From: Prochlorococcus sp. AG-402-N23
Lineage (GTDB): Bacteria > Cyanobacteriota > Cyanobacteriia > PCC-6307 > Cyanobiaceae
Length of the DNA: 56,238 nt
Assembly (NCBI GenBank): GCA_003216355.1
Contig: QCIX01000007.1
Span: 1 to 56,238, forward strand
Direction: 5' to 3'
The notes under the pieces are model-generated. The model was given only the letters and a program-made list of their open reading frames with translations. It made no database searches and was not told where the DNA came from. A program made the translations under genes and the position numbers. Below are positions 25,140-35,348 of the stretch, one piece after another; position 1 is the stretch's first letter, and each line of letters begins with the position of its first letter.

Positions 25140-25164
25140 AATTTCAAAAATCGATTTAATTAAT

Positions 25165-27108
25165 ATGGATGACTTAGCTTATTGGCCTTCAGCCAAACCT
25201 CTTTTTGAAAAAGATAAATTTGCTAAAAATAGAGATTTTATTAAGAAGCTGCATCATATAGATCAAATTTGGGAAAAATTAAAATTTAAATGTGGTGATT
25301 CTTTAGCTGTTTGCGATTTAAGAGGCAAATATCAAGAAAGATTTTCTTATTCTGAGCTGGCTGATTTAATAACAAAAGTCTCTTTTGCATTTAAAAATTA
25401 TGGTTTAATAAAGGGAGATGTAGTTACTGTAATATCTGAAAATTCTCCAAGATGGCTAGTAGTAGATCAAGGCTTAATGCGTTTAGGAGCTATAAATGCA
25501 GTGAGAGGTATTAATTCTCCTTCAGTAGAATTAGAGTATATTATTGAGCACTCTAATTCAGTAGGTCTAGTAGTTCAATCTAAGGAGATTTGGCTAAAGT
25601 TAAACAACAAAGAAGAATTAAAAAAAAGACTGAAATTTATAATCAATTTAGAAGATGAACAATTTGAAAATTTAATATGCTGGAGTAAATTTATAAGTTC
25701 AGTAGAAAAAGAAAATTCACAAAATAATAATTTTGAAAAATACAATCCAGAAATTGATGACGTAGCTACTATTCTTTACACTTCTGGGACAACAGGAAAA
25801 CCTAAAGGTGTCCCCTTGACTCATGCAAATTTTTTACATCAAATAATCAATTTAGCCTATATCGCTGATCCAGAACCTGGGACCTCTGTATTAAGCGTGT
25901 TGCCTATCTGGCATTCTTATGAGAGGAGTGCTGAATACTTCTTTTTTTCATGTGGTTGTTCTCAATATTATACAATTCCAAAATTTCTGAAAGATGATAT
26001 TACACAAATAAAACCTGTTGTCATGGCTACTGTCCCAAGACTATGGGAGGCAATACATGATGGTTTTTTTCAGGCGTTGAAAAAAATGCCTTCCAAAAAG
26101 CAAAAACTTATTAAGTTTTTGATAAGTAATAGTTCAGTTTTCAAAAGAAGTCTAAGAAAGATAAGAAATTTAGATATCAATCAAATAACTTTTAAATCAA
26201 AAATCCCCTTACTGGGTTCTGTTATTGGTCGATATCCTTTACATAAATTGTCTACTATTTTGTTATGGCCGAATATTCTTAGACAACTATGTGGAGAGAA
26301 ACTGAAATTTCCTATTAACGGCGGAGGGGCATTGCCTGAACATGTGGATCTTTTTTTTGAATCTTTAGGTGTAGATGTTTTGGTGGGATATGGCCTCACA
26401 GAAACTAGTCCAGTATTAACATGTAGGAGAAGAGAATTAAATGTTAGAGGATCATCCGGTCAGCCTCTAGCATTTACTGAAATCAAAATAGTAAATGATG
26501 ATAAAAAAAAGATTCTGAAGTTCAAAGAAGTCGGAAAAATTCTTGTTAAGGGACCACAAGTAATGAAAGGTTATCTTAATAATGAATTAGCTACAAAAGA
26601 TGTTTTATCCAAAGATGGTTGGTTTGATACTGGTGATTTAGGTTTCCTAATACCTAATGGCTCTCTTTTTATTACAGGAAGAGCAAAGGATACAATAGTT
26701 CTATCAAGTGGTGAAAATATAGAACCGAATCCGCTTGAGACCGAAATCCTTAGTTCTGAATTTATTAATCAGATTCAACTATTAGGACAAGACAAGAAAT
26801 GTTTAACAGCCCTTGTAGTGCCTAATGTCGAATTGGTTAAAAACAAGTTTTTGGAAGAAGACCTTTCGCAATTAAACCTGAATAAAAATATTGGTACATT
26901 TTTTAAATCACAAATTAATAATTTGCTTAAAAGTCGATTAGGAGCAAGATCAGAAGAACAAATATTAGATTGTTATTTTGTTGATGCGTTTACTTTAGAA
27001 AATGGTTTGTTAACACAAACTCTTAAACAAAAAAGAAAAGAAATAGAAAAAAAGTATTCATTACAAATAGAAAATATGTATGAAAACAAATTTAGTAAGA
27101 AAATTTGA
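25165..27108 (+). CDS. long-chain acyl-CoA/acyl-ACP synthetase
   Basis: 647-aa AMP-forming ligase. P-loop-like LYTSGTTGKPKGVPLTHANF, then YGLTETSPV and GWFDTGDLGF. Cyanobacterial homologues usually activate free fatty acids to acyl-ACP for recycling (Aas), so acyl-ACP is more likely than CoA. The ATG at 25165 is the better start; a TTG-initiated longer frame at 25081 overlaps lipB. Confidence 0.9.
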   Translation: MDDLAYWPSAKPLFEKDKFAKNRDFIKKLHHIDQIWEKLKFKCGDSLAVCDLRGKYQERFSYSELADLITKVSFAFKNYGLIKGDVVTVISENSPRWLVVDQGLMRLGAINAVRGINSPSVELEYIIEHSNSVGLVVQSKEIWLKLNNKEELKKRLKFIINLEDEQFENLICWSKFISSVEKENSQNNNFEKYNPEIDDVATILYTSGTTGKPKGVPLTHANFLHQIINLAYIADPEPGTSVLSVLPIWHSYERSAEYFFFSCGCSQYYTIPKFLKDDITQIKPVVMATVPRLWEAIHDGFFQALKKMPSKKQKLIKFLISNSSVFKRSLRKIRNLDINQITFKSKIPLLGSVIGRYPLHKLSTILLWPNILRQLCGEKLKFPINGGGALPEHVDLFFESLGVDVLVGYGLTETSPVLTCRRRELNVRGSSGQPLAFTEIKIVNDDKKKILKFKEVGKILVKGPQVMKGYLNNELATKDVLSKDGWFDTGDLGFLIPNGSLFITGRAKDTIVLSSGENIEPNPLETEILSSEFINQIQLLGQDKKCLTALVVPNVELVKNKFLEEDLSQLNLNKNIGTFFKSQINNLLKSRLGARSEEQILDCYFVDAFTLENGLLTQTLKQKRKEIEKKYSLQIENMYENKFSKKI

Positions 27109-27146
27109 TTTGTTCTATCTATATTGAAAAGGTAATTTAATTTTTT

Positions 27147-27590
27147 ATGGAAACAAAAAACTCAATATCTATAAAGCGCTCAATAGCTATTAAAGCTGTA
27201 GTTACACCAACTTGGAAGGAAGATGCTGAAAAAGAATTAAGTAAAGCAATTTCAAACATTGACCAGCAATTATCTCAACTTGAGCAGGAGGGGCAGCAAA
27301 TAGTAAATAATATTAGATCCCAATCGGTTAATCCTCTAGATCCAAGAGTTCAAGAACAGGTTAGTCAGGTGCAGCAACAAGTTGCTGCAAAACGAAATGA
27401 AATTGAAGAACAAAAAAGAAATCTACTTCAACAACAGAGTCAAGTTCGCGAATTAAAAATGGACGAAATTGTTGATCAAGGACAAGTGGATAGTTTCTGT
27501 GATGTCACTGTGGGCGACAATCTTATTGAAAAAATGCAAGTCTCAATTACTGTTAAAGATGGAGTTATTCAATCTATAGATAATAATTAA
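27147..27590 (+). CDS. YlqD-family protein
   Basis: 147 aa. N-terminal beta region (SIAIKAVVTPTWKEDAE), a long Gln-rich coiled coil (residues about 35-105) and a short C-terminal domain (CDVTVGDNLIEKMQV). This is the pattern of YlqD, a conserved family of unknown function in cyanobacteria and Bacillus. Confidence 0.8.
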   Translation: METKNSISIKRSIAIKAVVTPTWKEDAEKELSKAISNIDQQLSQLEQEGQQIVNNIRSQSVNPLDPRVQEQVSQVQQQVAAKRNEIEEQKRNLLQQQSQVRELKMDEIVDQGQVDSFCDVTVGDNLIEKMQVSITVKDGVIQSIDNN

Positions 27591-27809
27591 ATAAAAAGAT
27601 TTAGTATTTTTGATAAAAATAAGTAAATCTTGATTGCGAAAAGTTTTAAATCATGATCGATCTCAATTATTACTTTCTTAAGTTTTAAGAGTTCCCACTA
27701 TGAACATGATTTCGTATAATTAGATCAAGAGTTAAAAGGGTTCTTAATCATAAAAACTTTTGAAAGTTTGGTAAAAATCCCTTAAAACTTAAGCAATAAC
27801 AATTTTCTT

Positions 27810-29177
27810 ATGTCTCACGAAATATTCATGCCTGCTTTGAGTTCTACTATGACGGAGGGCAAGATTGTGGAATGGTTGAAAAATCCGGGAGATAAGGTTG
27901 AAAGAGGCGAATCTGTCTTGGTTGTTGAATCTGACAAGGCAGATATGGATGTTGAATCTTTTCAAGATGGATATCTTGCAGCAGTTTTAATGCCTGCCGG
28001 CAGCACTGCACCTGTTGGAGAAACTATTGGTCTCATTGTAGAAAATGAGGATGAGATCGCTTCTGTTCAAGAAGAAAATAAAGGAAATCAACCCGAAGTC
28101 TCTACTTCAGACCAACTTGAATTGGTAAGCAATAAAACTGAAGAAAAACCAGTAGTCCAGGCTGAAAATATTAATAAAGAAGCTGAAGAAGTCGTCTTGA
28201 AGAGTGAAAAGCCTGTACCATCCTTGAATACTGATCAAATTAATGCCGCTACAAGTAATGTTTCTTCGAGGATAATTGCATCTCCAAGAGCTAAAAAACT
28301 TGCCTCTCAAATGGGTGTTGATTTAGCAAAGGTTCATGGATCTGGCCCTCATGGAAGGATTCAAGCAGATGATATTTTAAAAGCTAATGGCCAACCTGTC
28401 TCTATACCATGGATAGGAGAAGGTGGTTCTCCTTCAGGTATTCCTGGTGCAAATTTGGGAGTTAAAAGTAAACCAGAAACTTCAGGAAATAGTTTTGGCA
28501 ATCCTGGAGAAACAGTTCAATTTAATACTCTTCAAAAAGCGGTAAATAAAAATATGGAATCTAGTTTAGATGTCCCATGTTTTAGGGTGGGTTACTCTAT
28601 CAATACAGATAAATTAGATAATTTCTACAAAAAGGTAAAACAGAACGGAGTGACTATGACTGCTTTACTTGTAAAGGCAGTTGCAAAGACACTAAAGAAA
28701 CATCCTCAAGTTAACTCAAGCTTTTCAGAAAATGGAATTTCTTATCCAGAAAATATAAATATTGCTGTTGCTGTTGCGATGGAAGATGGGGGATTAATAA
28801 CTCCAGTATTAAAAGAACCATGCAATACTGATTTATTTGAATTATCTAGGGAATGGAAAGATCTCGTTAAAAGATCGAGATCAAAACAATTAGAACCAGA
28901 TGAATACTCAACGGGAACATTCACCTTATCTAACCTTGGTATGTTTGGTGTTGATAGATTTGATGCAATACTACCCCCAGGGACCGGTGCGATCTTAGCG
29001 ATAGCATCATCGAAACCAACTGTTGTAGCTAATAGTGATGGTTCAATATCTGTTAAAAAAATAATGCAAGTAAATCTTACAGCTGATCACAGAGTGATCT
29101 ATGGAGCTGATGGTGCTTCATTCTTGAAAGACTTAGCTTACCTGATTGAAAATGAGCCAGAGACACTTGTATCTTAA
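27810..29177 (+). CDS. pdhC: dihydrolipoamide acetyltransferase, E2 of pyruvate dehydrogenase
   Basis: 455 aa: one lipoyl domain with Lys in ESDKADMDVES (about residue 46), linker, E1/E3-binding domain (SPRAKKLASQMG), second linker and catalytic domain ending in LTADHRVIYGADGASFL (His-x3-Asp-Gly type). Transfers acetyl groups to CoA. It shares the upstream region 27591-27809, which holds no gene; I see no riboswitch there. LipB upstream may supply its lipoyl group. Confidence 0.94.
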   Translation: MSHEIFMPALSSTMTEGKIVEWLKNPGDKVERGESVLVVESDKADMDVESFQDGYLAAVLMPAGSTAPVGETIGLIVENEDEIASVQEENKGNQPEVSTSDQLELVSNKTEEKPVVQAENINKEAEEVVLKSEKPVPSLNTDQINAATSNVSSRIIASPRAKKLASQMGVDLAKVHGSGPHGRIQADDILKANGQPVSIPWIGEGGSPSGIPGANLGVKSKPETSGNSFGNPGETVQFNTLQKAVNKNMESSLDVPCFRVGYSINTDKLDNFYKKVKQNGVTMTALLVKAVAKTLKKHPQVNSSFSENGISYPENINIAVAVAMEDGGLITPVLKEPCNTDLFELSREWKDLVKRSRSKQLEPDEYSTGTFTLSNLGMFGVDRFDAILPPGTGAILAIASSKPTVVANSDGSISVKKIMQVNLTADHRVIYGADGASFLKDLAYLIENEPETLVS

Positions 29178-29183
29178 ATTTAG

Positions 29184-30308
29184 TTGATTTCTCAAATTAA
29201 TAATGAAGGAAGAGATTATAAGCTTGAAGCTTATGATTACTTTCTAGATCCTTCATTAATTGCTAATAAACCTTCTGTAATTAGGCATGAATCAAGATTG
29301 ATGATAGTTAGAAATAGTGTTTTAGAAGAGAATTGCTTAACTAATAAATTTACCAAGAATCTTTCAGATGAATTGAGAAAAGGCGATCTTGTGGTTGTAA
29401 ATAATACTAAAGTAATGAAGGCAAGGTTAAAGGTTGAATTAGAAAATAGGACGTTAGTCGAATTATTAGTCTTAGAAAGATCCCATGAATGTGTTTGGTT
29501 ATGTTTGGCAAAGCCAGCGAAAAAGTTAAAAATAAATAGAAAAATAATTTTAAAATCTCCTGCTGCTCAAGATATTAATTTGATGGTTGATGGGGTTGAT
29601 GAAGAAACTGGAGGGAGATTTATCAAATTTCCTGAAAATATAACTAATCTCAATTCAATGAATGACCTTCTTGATAAATTCGGGGAAATACCTCTCCCGC
29701 CTTATATAAAAAATTCCGAAGAAGAATCTTTTCATGAGAATAGTTATCAAACTGAGTATGCAACTAATCCAGGGGCCGTTGCCGCGCCAACTGCTGGTTT
29801 ACACTTAAGCAAAAGTCTTATTTCCAATCTAAAAAAAAAAGGAGTAATAATTTTACCGATAACTTTGCACGTGGGCTATGGAACATTCAAACCAATTGAT
29901 CAAGAAGATCTAAGTGACTTAAAACTTCATAAAGAATGGGTAAGTGTTAATAAGGAAGTAGTGGAGGAAATAAAAAAAATAAAGAAAACAGATAGAAGAA
30001 TAATCGCTATTGGGACAACTAGCGTGAGAGCTCTTGAAAGTTGTTATTCTCACGAAATTAATGACTTTATTCCCATCGCGAAATACGTGGATTTAGTAAT
30101 TAAGCCAGGTTATAAATTTAAGGTAGTTGATGGATTATTAACTAATTTTCATCTTCCTAAAAGTTCATTATTACTATTAGTAAGTGCAATGATTGGTAGA
30201 GAAAGATTATTAGATTTGTATAAAAAAGCCATAAAAGAAAAATTTAGATTTTTCTCTTATGGCGATGCTATGTATATTTCACCAGATTCACTACTGGAGA
30301 AAAAATAG
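29184..30308 (+). CDS. queA: S-adenosylmethionine:tRNA ribosyltransferase-isomerase
   Basis: 374 aa; builds epoxyqueuosine in tRNA anticodons from SAM. The start is a TTG at 29184: the family N-terminus (YKLEAYDYFLDPSLIA, then SRLMIVRN) lies upstream of the first ATG, so a later start would truncate it. Other motifs include VVNNTKVMKARL and the C-terminal SKSSLLLLVSAMIG, FSYGDAM. Confidence 0.93.
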   Translation: MISQINNEGRDYKLEAYDYFLDPSLIANKPSVIRHESRLMIVRNSVLEENCLTNKFTKNLSDELRKGDLVVVNNTKVMKARLKVELENRTLVELLVLERSHECVWLCLAKPAKKLKINRKIILKSPAAQDINLMVDGVDEETGGRFIKFPENITNLNSMNDLLDKFGEIPLPPYIKNSEEESFHENSYQTEYATNPGAVAAPTAGLHLSKSLISNLKKKGVIILPITLHVGYGTFKPIDQEDLSDLKLHKEWVSVNKEVVEEIKKIKKTDRRIIAIGTTSVRALESCYSHEINDFIPIAKYVDLVIKPGYKFKVVDGLLTNFHLPKSSLLLLVSAMIGRERLLDLYKKAIKEKFRFFSYGDAMYISPDSLLEKK

Positions 30309-30310
30309 AT

Positions 30311-31297
30311 TTAGGCTTTGACTGGTTCTTGAATGATTCCGCTTGGAACTTCAGAAAACATAATTGATGATAAATATCTCTCTGCTAAATCAGGTAGAAC
30401 AACTACAATTGTCTTCCCAGCATATTCATCTTGTTCAGCTAATCTAACAGCAGCAGCAGCAGCAGCTCCACAAGATATTCCTACTAATAGACCTTCCTCT
30501 TTAGCTAATCTAAGAGCCATCTCGATTGATTCGTCATTTGTTACTTGTTCAACCTTATCAACAATTGATAAGTCAAGGTTCTTAGGAATAAATCCTGCTC
30601 CAATTCCTTGAATTTTATGTGGTCCGGATTTAACCTCTTCTCCATTCATTGTCTGTGTAATAACAGGACTATGTGATGGTTCTACAGCTACAGAAGTGAT
30701 ATCCTTGCCCTTCTCTTGTTTAATGTATCTTGAAACTCCTGTAATTGTGCCGCCAGTTCCAACCCCTGCAACTAGGACATCAATTTCACCATCGCAATCA
30801 TCCCAGATTTCTGGTCCAGTAGTTTTGAAATGAATTTCAGGGTTTGCTGGGTTATCAAATTGACCTGGCATGAAATATTGAGATGGATTACTTTCTGCAA
30901 TTTCTTTAGCCTTAGCTATTGCTCCAGGCATACCTTTAGATGCTTCTGTTAAAACAATTTCAGCACCCAAAACTGCCATAACCCTTCTTCTTTCAATTGA
31001 CATAGATTCTGGCATTGTAAGGATGAGTTTATAACCTCTTGCTGAAGCAGTAAAAGCTAGAGCAATTCCTGTATTTCCAGAAGTTGGCTCAACAATAGTT
31101 TTGTCTTTTGTAAGCTTCCCACTTTTCTCTGCATCCCAGATCATGTTTGCGCCAATCCTACATTTGACACTATAAGCGGGGTTTCTTCCTTCAATTTTTG
31201 CAAGTACTGTAGCTTTCGCGTTTTTAGTAACTGATTTTAATTTTACTAATGGAGTGTTTCCAATAGCAAAACTGTTGTCCTCATAAATTTTTGCCAT
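30311..31297 (-). CDS. cysK: cysteine synthase A (O-acetylserine sulfhydrylase)
   Basis: 328-aa fold-type II PLP enzyme. PLP lysine in [18 protein letters not shown], the [14 protein letters not shown] substrate loop and [13 protein letters not shown] phosphate loop. Makes cysteine from O-acetylserine and sulfide. Convergent with queA (2-bp gap); upstream are two other sulfur amino-acid enzymes. Confidence 0.96.
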   Translation of the reverse strand: MAKIYEDNSFAIGNTPLVKLKSVTKNAKATVLAKIEGRNPAYSVKCRIGANMIWDAEKSGKLTKDKTIVEPTSGNTGIALAFTASARGYKLILTMPESMSIERRRVMAVLGAEIVLTEASKGMPGAIAKAKEIAESNPSQYFMPGQFDNPANPEIHFKTTGPEIWDDCDGEIDVLVAGVGTGGTITGVSRYIKQEKGKDITSVAVEPSHSPVITQTMNGEEVKSGPHKIQGIGAGFIPKNLDLSIVDKVEQVTNDESIEMALRLAKEEGLLVGISCGAAAAAAVRLAEQDEYAGKTIVVVLPDLAERYLSSIMFSEVPSGIIQEPVKA

Positions 31298-31381
31298 TTA
31301 TATATTTAGAAAATATATATTAATACTAACTATTATTTAGAAAAAGAGTATATAAATTTCTATACGGTAAATACTAGGAAT

Positions 31382-32851
31382 TTAGAAATTATTTAGTGCT
31401 TCAGAAAAGCGTTTCCATAATTGATTTTGGTCTTCTAATCCAACTGATACTCTAATAAGGTGCGTAGGTATACCAAAACTTTCAGCCCAATCCAACTCGT
31501 CATAATGAGCTAGTAAAACATAAGGACAAACTAGAGTAAATTTTGTACCTAAACTAGGACCTTTAGATACTTGTAGAGAATCGTAAAATTTTTTAGCTTT
31601 GTTCAATCCTCCATTTAATTCAAACGATAATAAGCAGCCGTATCCTCCATCAGAAGTGAGTAAAGAATTAAAATTTGGACAATTTTCAGGATGGAAAATA
31701 TTTTTAATCTCGCTATGGGTCTCTAATCTTTTTTTTAATTCTAAACATGCTTTATTTTGTTCAAAAACTCTTTGATTTACATCTCTACTAACTTTCTCTA
31801 GATAAACTATATCTCCATCAGAAAGTGTTGGAAGATTAATCTCGTATAATGCATTTCTAAATTGATCAATCCATTTGCTTTTTGGATTTAGTATTAATGA
31901 TCCGGCAAGAATATCACCACTACCTGAAAAAATCTTTGTAAGTGAAGTGAAAACTATATCTGCATGTTCTAAGGAATTTATATTTAAATTTGAACCAATT
32001 GTATCGTCAACAATTAACGGAATATTTAACTTTTTTGCTATTTTTGAAATTTTTTTAATGTTTACACATTTGAGCATTGGATTACTCGGTAGTTCAATAA
32101 TTAATGCTGATGGATTTATTCTTTTGATTTCTAATTCAATATCCTCGCAATTTTCTTCTGTAATTAACTTCGCTCCATGAAAGATATTCATTGGTAATTT
32201 AAGTACATCTACATATGGAAAACCAATTTGGAGTGTTGGTTTAGCTGGAAATAATTTATATATGATTTCTAATGATGTATGCAATGCAGACATTCCAGAT
32301 GAAGTTAAGTGAATATTATTAGAGTTAATTTTTGTAGATTTAGAAATTCTATTCTTTATTCTTTGAGAACATTCATTTACGAAAGATTTTGGAGGGCAAT
32401 CTTCAAGACCTAGTTCTATAGCAGCAGCCCTTGAAGATATACCAAGACCAGTATGTTGCCAAAAAGATTTTGCATAAATACTTCCTTCTTTTTCAGTTAT
32501 TAAGAAAGCTAAATTATCTCTTTTTTCTATTAATGAGAATTTTTCAGAAGTATTTCTATCAATGTATTTTTTGGCTTTAAAAGCTATGCTTTCATTCGGA
32601 TATGGCCAGATACTTTTATTATTGTAGTAATTTTCCTTTTTTAATTTTTCGCATAATATTTTCACTATGGGGTTTAGTCCGAATCTTGGGTAAATGGACT
32701 TCAATAAATTCATGCATGCTTGATTTTTTTCCTCGTAATTTATTACATCATTCCAAGTTGGTAATGCTACAGAAACAGCATGAATACTATCAGGAATAGA
32801 ATATCCCAACTCTAAATTTTTCCAAATAGGGTTTTTAAGTAAATCTCTCAA
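31382..32851 (-). CDS. long cystathionine gamma-synthase-like PLP enzyme
   Basis: 489 aa, about 100 residues longer than bacterial CGS. The extra N-terminus contains HAVSVALPTWNDVINYEE and YPRFGLNPIV, which resemble fungal-type cystathionine gamma-synthases (STR2/MET7). The catalytic domain has the PLP lysine in SLTKIFSGSGDILAGS. Likely makes cystathionine or homocysteine with the neighbouring MetB-type enzyme. It lies 4 bp downstream of the latter, in one operon. Confidence 0.75.
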   Translation of the reverse strand: MRDLLKNPIWKNLELGYSIPDSIHAVSVALPTWNDVINYEEKNQACMNLLKSIYPRFGLNPIVKILCEKLKKENYYNNKSIWPYPNESIAFKAKKYIDRNTSEKFSLIEKRDNLAFLITEKEGSIYAKSFWQHTGLGISSRAAAIELGLEDCPPKSFVNECSQRIKNRISKSTKINSNNIHLTSSGMSALHTSLEIIYKLFPAKPTLQIGFPYVDVLKLPMNIFHGAKLITEENCEDIELEIKRINPSALIIELPSNPMLKCVNIKKISKIAKKLNIPLIVDDTIGSNLNINSLEHADIVFTSLTKIFSGSGDILAGSLILNPKSKWIDQFRNALYEINLPTLSDGDIVYLEKVSRDVNQRVFEQNKACLELKKRLETHSEIKNIFHPENCPNFNSLLTSDGGYGCLLSFELNGGLNKAKKFYDSLQVSKGPSLGTKFTLVCPYVLLAHYDELDWAESFGIPTHLIRVSVGLEDQNQLWKRFSEALNNF

Positions 32852-32854
32852 TTT

Positions 32855-34018
32855 TCAGAATTTATTTAAAGCAAATAATATGTCTGAGATTAAATCGTTT
32901 GTTTCTTCACATCCAATCGATAATCTGACAAGAGCATCATCTATTCCTAAAAGATTTTTTGTTTCATCATCAACAGAAGCATGAGTCATTGTTGCGGGGT
33001 GACAAATTAAACTTTCAACTCCTCCAAGGCTTTCTGCTAGCGAGAAATATTTGAGAGATTTGCAAAATTTAAAAGTATCCTCTTTCTTAAGATTTAATTT
33101 TAGGGTGATCATCGAACCTCCAGATCTCATTTGCGATTTTGCTAAATTAAATTGCGGATGTTTTTGATTAAAAGGATAAATTACTTTACTAATTATTCTA
33201 TTATTCTCTAATTCTTCAGAAATTAATTTTGCACTTTGCGTTTGTTGTTCGATTCTTAAAGGAAGAGTTTTTACTCCTCTCGTAATGAGCCAACTATCAA
33301 AAGGAGATGGTTGAAGCCCTAAAGCTTTTTGAGAGAAAAGCATCTTACTATTCCATACCTCATTATTTGTCAGTACTGCTCCACCAAGTGCATCACTATG
33401 TCCATTAATGAATTTTGTTGTGCTTACGAGTGATAGTGTTGCACCAAGGTCCAATGGTTTTTGAATAAGTGCCGTAGAAAAGGTGTTGTCCACAACTACT
33501 GGGATTTGTAGTTTATTCGCTTCATCACAAATCGCCTTAATATCAAGTACCTTCAAAAGTGGATTAGTGGGACTTTCTAGCCATATCAAGGTTGGCTCAT
33601 AGTTTGAAATCTTTTTGATATTATTTTCGTTTGTAAAATCTGTGTATAAAACTTCTAGTCCAAATTTCTTGAAAACTTTTTCGAACATCCTCACTGTACA
33701 ACCATAGAGATTTGACTCGCAGAGTATCTTGTCACCTGATTTTAGTGTTGATGAAATTGCAGTTACCGCGCTAATTCCAGATCCAAAAACTGTACAGTAT
33801 TTAGAATCTTCTATTGATTTAAGGATGTTTTCTAGAATCCTAAAGTTCGGATTGCCTGATCTGGTGTAGTCGAAATTATCTTTATTTCCATGTTTGAAAG
33901 TAGATGTAGAAAAAATAGGAGGCATAACGCATCCAGTTTCTTCAGCAAATGTTTCCCCATGGTGAATAGATAAGGTCTTAAAACCTGGCTTTTTTATATT
34001 ATTTTCCTTATTTCCCAT
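32855..34018 (-). CDS. metB: trans-sulfuration PLP enzyme (cystathionine gamma-synthase/lyase family)
   Basis: 387 aa. PLP lysine in VSTTKFINGHSDALGGAVL, YTRSGNPNFRILENI near the N-terminus, and the C-terminal RLSIGCEETNDL. Family members make or cleave cystathionine; the exact direction is not resolvable. With the downstream STR2-like protein it forms the methionine part of a sulfur amino-acid operon. Confidence 0.88.
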   Translation of the reverse strand: MGNKENNIKKPGFKTLSIHHGETFAEETGCVMPPIFSTSTFKHGNKDNFDYTRSGNPNFRILENILKSIEDSKYCTVFGSGISAVTAISSTLKSGDKILCESNLYGCTVRMFEKVFKKFGLEVLYTDFTNENNIKKISNYEPTLIWLESPTNPLLKVLDIKAICDEANKLQIPVVVDNTFSTALIQKPLDLGATLSLVSTTKFINGHSDALGGAVLTNNEVWNSKMLFSQKALGLQPSPFDSWLITRGVKTLPLRIEQQTQSAKLISEELENNRIISKVIYPFNQKHPQFNLAKSQMRSGGSMITLKLNLKKEDTFKFCKSLKYFSLAESLGGVESLICHPATMTHASVDDETKNLLGIDDALVRLSIGCEETNDLISDILFALNKF

Positions 34019-34042
34019 TATTTTTAAAAATAAGAATTAAAT

Positions 34043-34072
34043 TAAATCTCTCATTATTAAAAGAGAGATTTA
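34043..34072 (-). terminator. terminator of rpsD
   Basis: TAAATCTCTC (34043-34052) and GAGAGATTTA (34063-34072) make a 10-bp stem with a 10-nt loop. On the minus strand it sits about 20 nt past the rpsD stop; the following tract is AT-rich rather than a pure T run. Confidence 0.65.
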
Positions 34073-34093
34073 ATAATCCAAAGAAAAGTAGTA

Positions 34094-34702
34094 TTAAACT
34101 TTTCTTGAATAATATTCAACAACTAGTAGTTCGTTTATTTCAAGAGCCACCCACTCTCTATCGCATTTTCCATTAATTTTTCCTGTTAATTTAGGTTTGT
34201 CTAAATCAAGATGAGGTGGGACATTTGCTAAACCAGGGAATTCTATATTACCTTCTACAAGTTTTTTGCTTGCTTTGTTTTCTTTAATTCCGATTACATC
34301 GCCTGATTTGCATTGATAACCAGCAATATCAAGAACCTTTCCATTAACGGTTACATGGCCATGATTTACTAATTGTCTTGAGCCTGGAATGGTACCTCCA
34401 AAACCTAATCTAAAACAAACATTATCAAGTCTGTTTTCTAAAAGTCTTAGTAGGTTAGTTCCTGTAGATCCTTCTTGAGCTCTAGCTTTTTTTACATAAC
34501 GTACTAGTTGTTTTTCAGAAACTCCATAATTAAACCTAAGTTTCTGCTTTTCTTCTAGACGAATTGCATATTCTGATCGCTTGCGACGGGCTTGGCCGTG
34601 CTGACCTGGAGGATTAGACTTCTTTGAAGCTTTCCTGGTGAGACCTGGTAGTTCTCCCAAGCGACGCGTAACCCTTAATCTGGGGCCGCGGTATCTTGAC
34701 AT
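34094..34702 (-). CDS. rpsD: 30S ribosomal protein S4
   Basis: 202 aa, full length. Starts [20 protein letters not shown], has [10 protein letters not shown] and the S4 RNA-binding domain ([27 protein letters not shown]). Monocistronic between divergent yidD and convergent-tail metB, with its own terminator. Confidence 0.98.
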   Translation of the reverse strand: MSRYRGPRLRVTRRLGELPGLTRKASKKSNPPGQHGQARRKRSEYAIRLEEKQKLRFNYGVSEKQLVRYVKKARAQEGSTGTNLLRLLENRLDNVCFRLGFGGTIPGSRQLVNHGHVTVNGKVLDIAGYQCKSGDVIGIKENKASKKLVEGNIEFPGLANVPPHLDLDKPKLTGKINGKCDREWVALEINELLVVEYYSRKV

Positions 34703-34796
34703 AATTTTAAATTAAATAAAAAATTGCAATAAATTGGATAATTGATTAAATTCAATTAGACTAATTACTACTGGAAATATTATTTTACATCATTAA

Positions 34797-35033
34797 ATGT
34801 TCAAAACTATTAATAAATCAATTACTTCTATACTTCTTTTTATGATTTCGTTTTATCAAAAGTGGTTTTCTCCTTTTTTTGGACCAAGATGCAGATTTAT
34901 TCCAAGTTGTAGCTCTTATGGATATGAGGCAATTACTAGATATGGTCCTTGGAAGGGAGGGTGGTTAACCTTAAGAAGATTAAGCAGATGTCATCCATTA
35001 ACTCCCTGTGGTTGTGACCCTGTGCCTGACTAA
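34797..35033 (+). CDS. yidD: membrane protein insertion efficiency factor YidD
   Basis: 78 aa. Hydrophobic N-terminus and the hallmark CRFIPSCSSYGYEAI followed by GWLTLRRLSRCHPLTPCGCDPVP. Assists YidC-dependent insertion of membrane proteins. The next gene starts 4 bp after its stop. Confidence 0.95.
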   Translation: MFKTINKSITSILLFMISFYQKWFSPFFGPRCRFIPSCSSYGYEAITRYGPWKGGWLTLRRLSRCHPLTPCGCDPVPD

Positions 35034-35037
35034 ATGA

Positions 35038-35340
35038 ATGAAAATATTTATTTTTGTTAGGCAGGGATGTTGCCTTTGTGATTCATTAAAAAGCAAACTG
35101 GCAAAAATAAATCTTAATGAGTTATTCCCTAATCTAGAGGAGCTTAAAGAAATTGATATTGATAGAGTCGATTTATATAAAGATAAATATAAAAAATATG
35201 ATTATGAAGTACCTGTTATTGCTGTTGAAAGAATTAGGTCCGAGGAGATTATAGAATTGCCTCGCATTTCTCCAAGGTTAAAAGATGATCAATTAAAGAA
35301 TTGGTTTCAAAAAAATATTTTTACCATTCTGGAGAAATAA
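35038..35340 (+). CDS. glutaredoxin-like protein (DUF836)
   Basis: 100 aa thioredoxin-fold with CCLCDSLKSKL, a CxxC-type redox motif, at residues about 11-14, and VPVIAVE giving the cis-proline. No other domain. It is sandwiched between yidD and murE in one operon; a thiol-redox role is likely but the substrate is unknown. Confidence 0.85.
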   Translation: MKIFIFVRQGCCLCDSLKSKLAKINLNELFPNLEELKEIDIDRVDLYKDKYKKYDYEVPVIAVERIRSEEIIELPRISPRLKDDQLKNWFQKNIFTILEK

Positions 35341-35348
35341 TTTTTTAT

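Noticed and set aside
27591..27809. Riboswitch or sRNA upstream of the E2 gene
   Set aside because: The gap contains only AT-rich sequence without a convincing hairpin or known motif.
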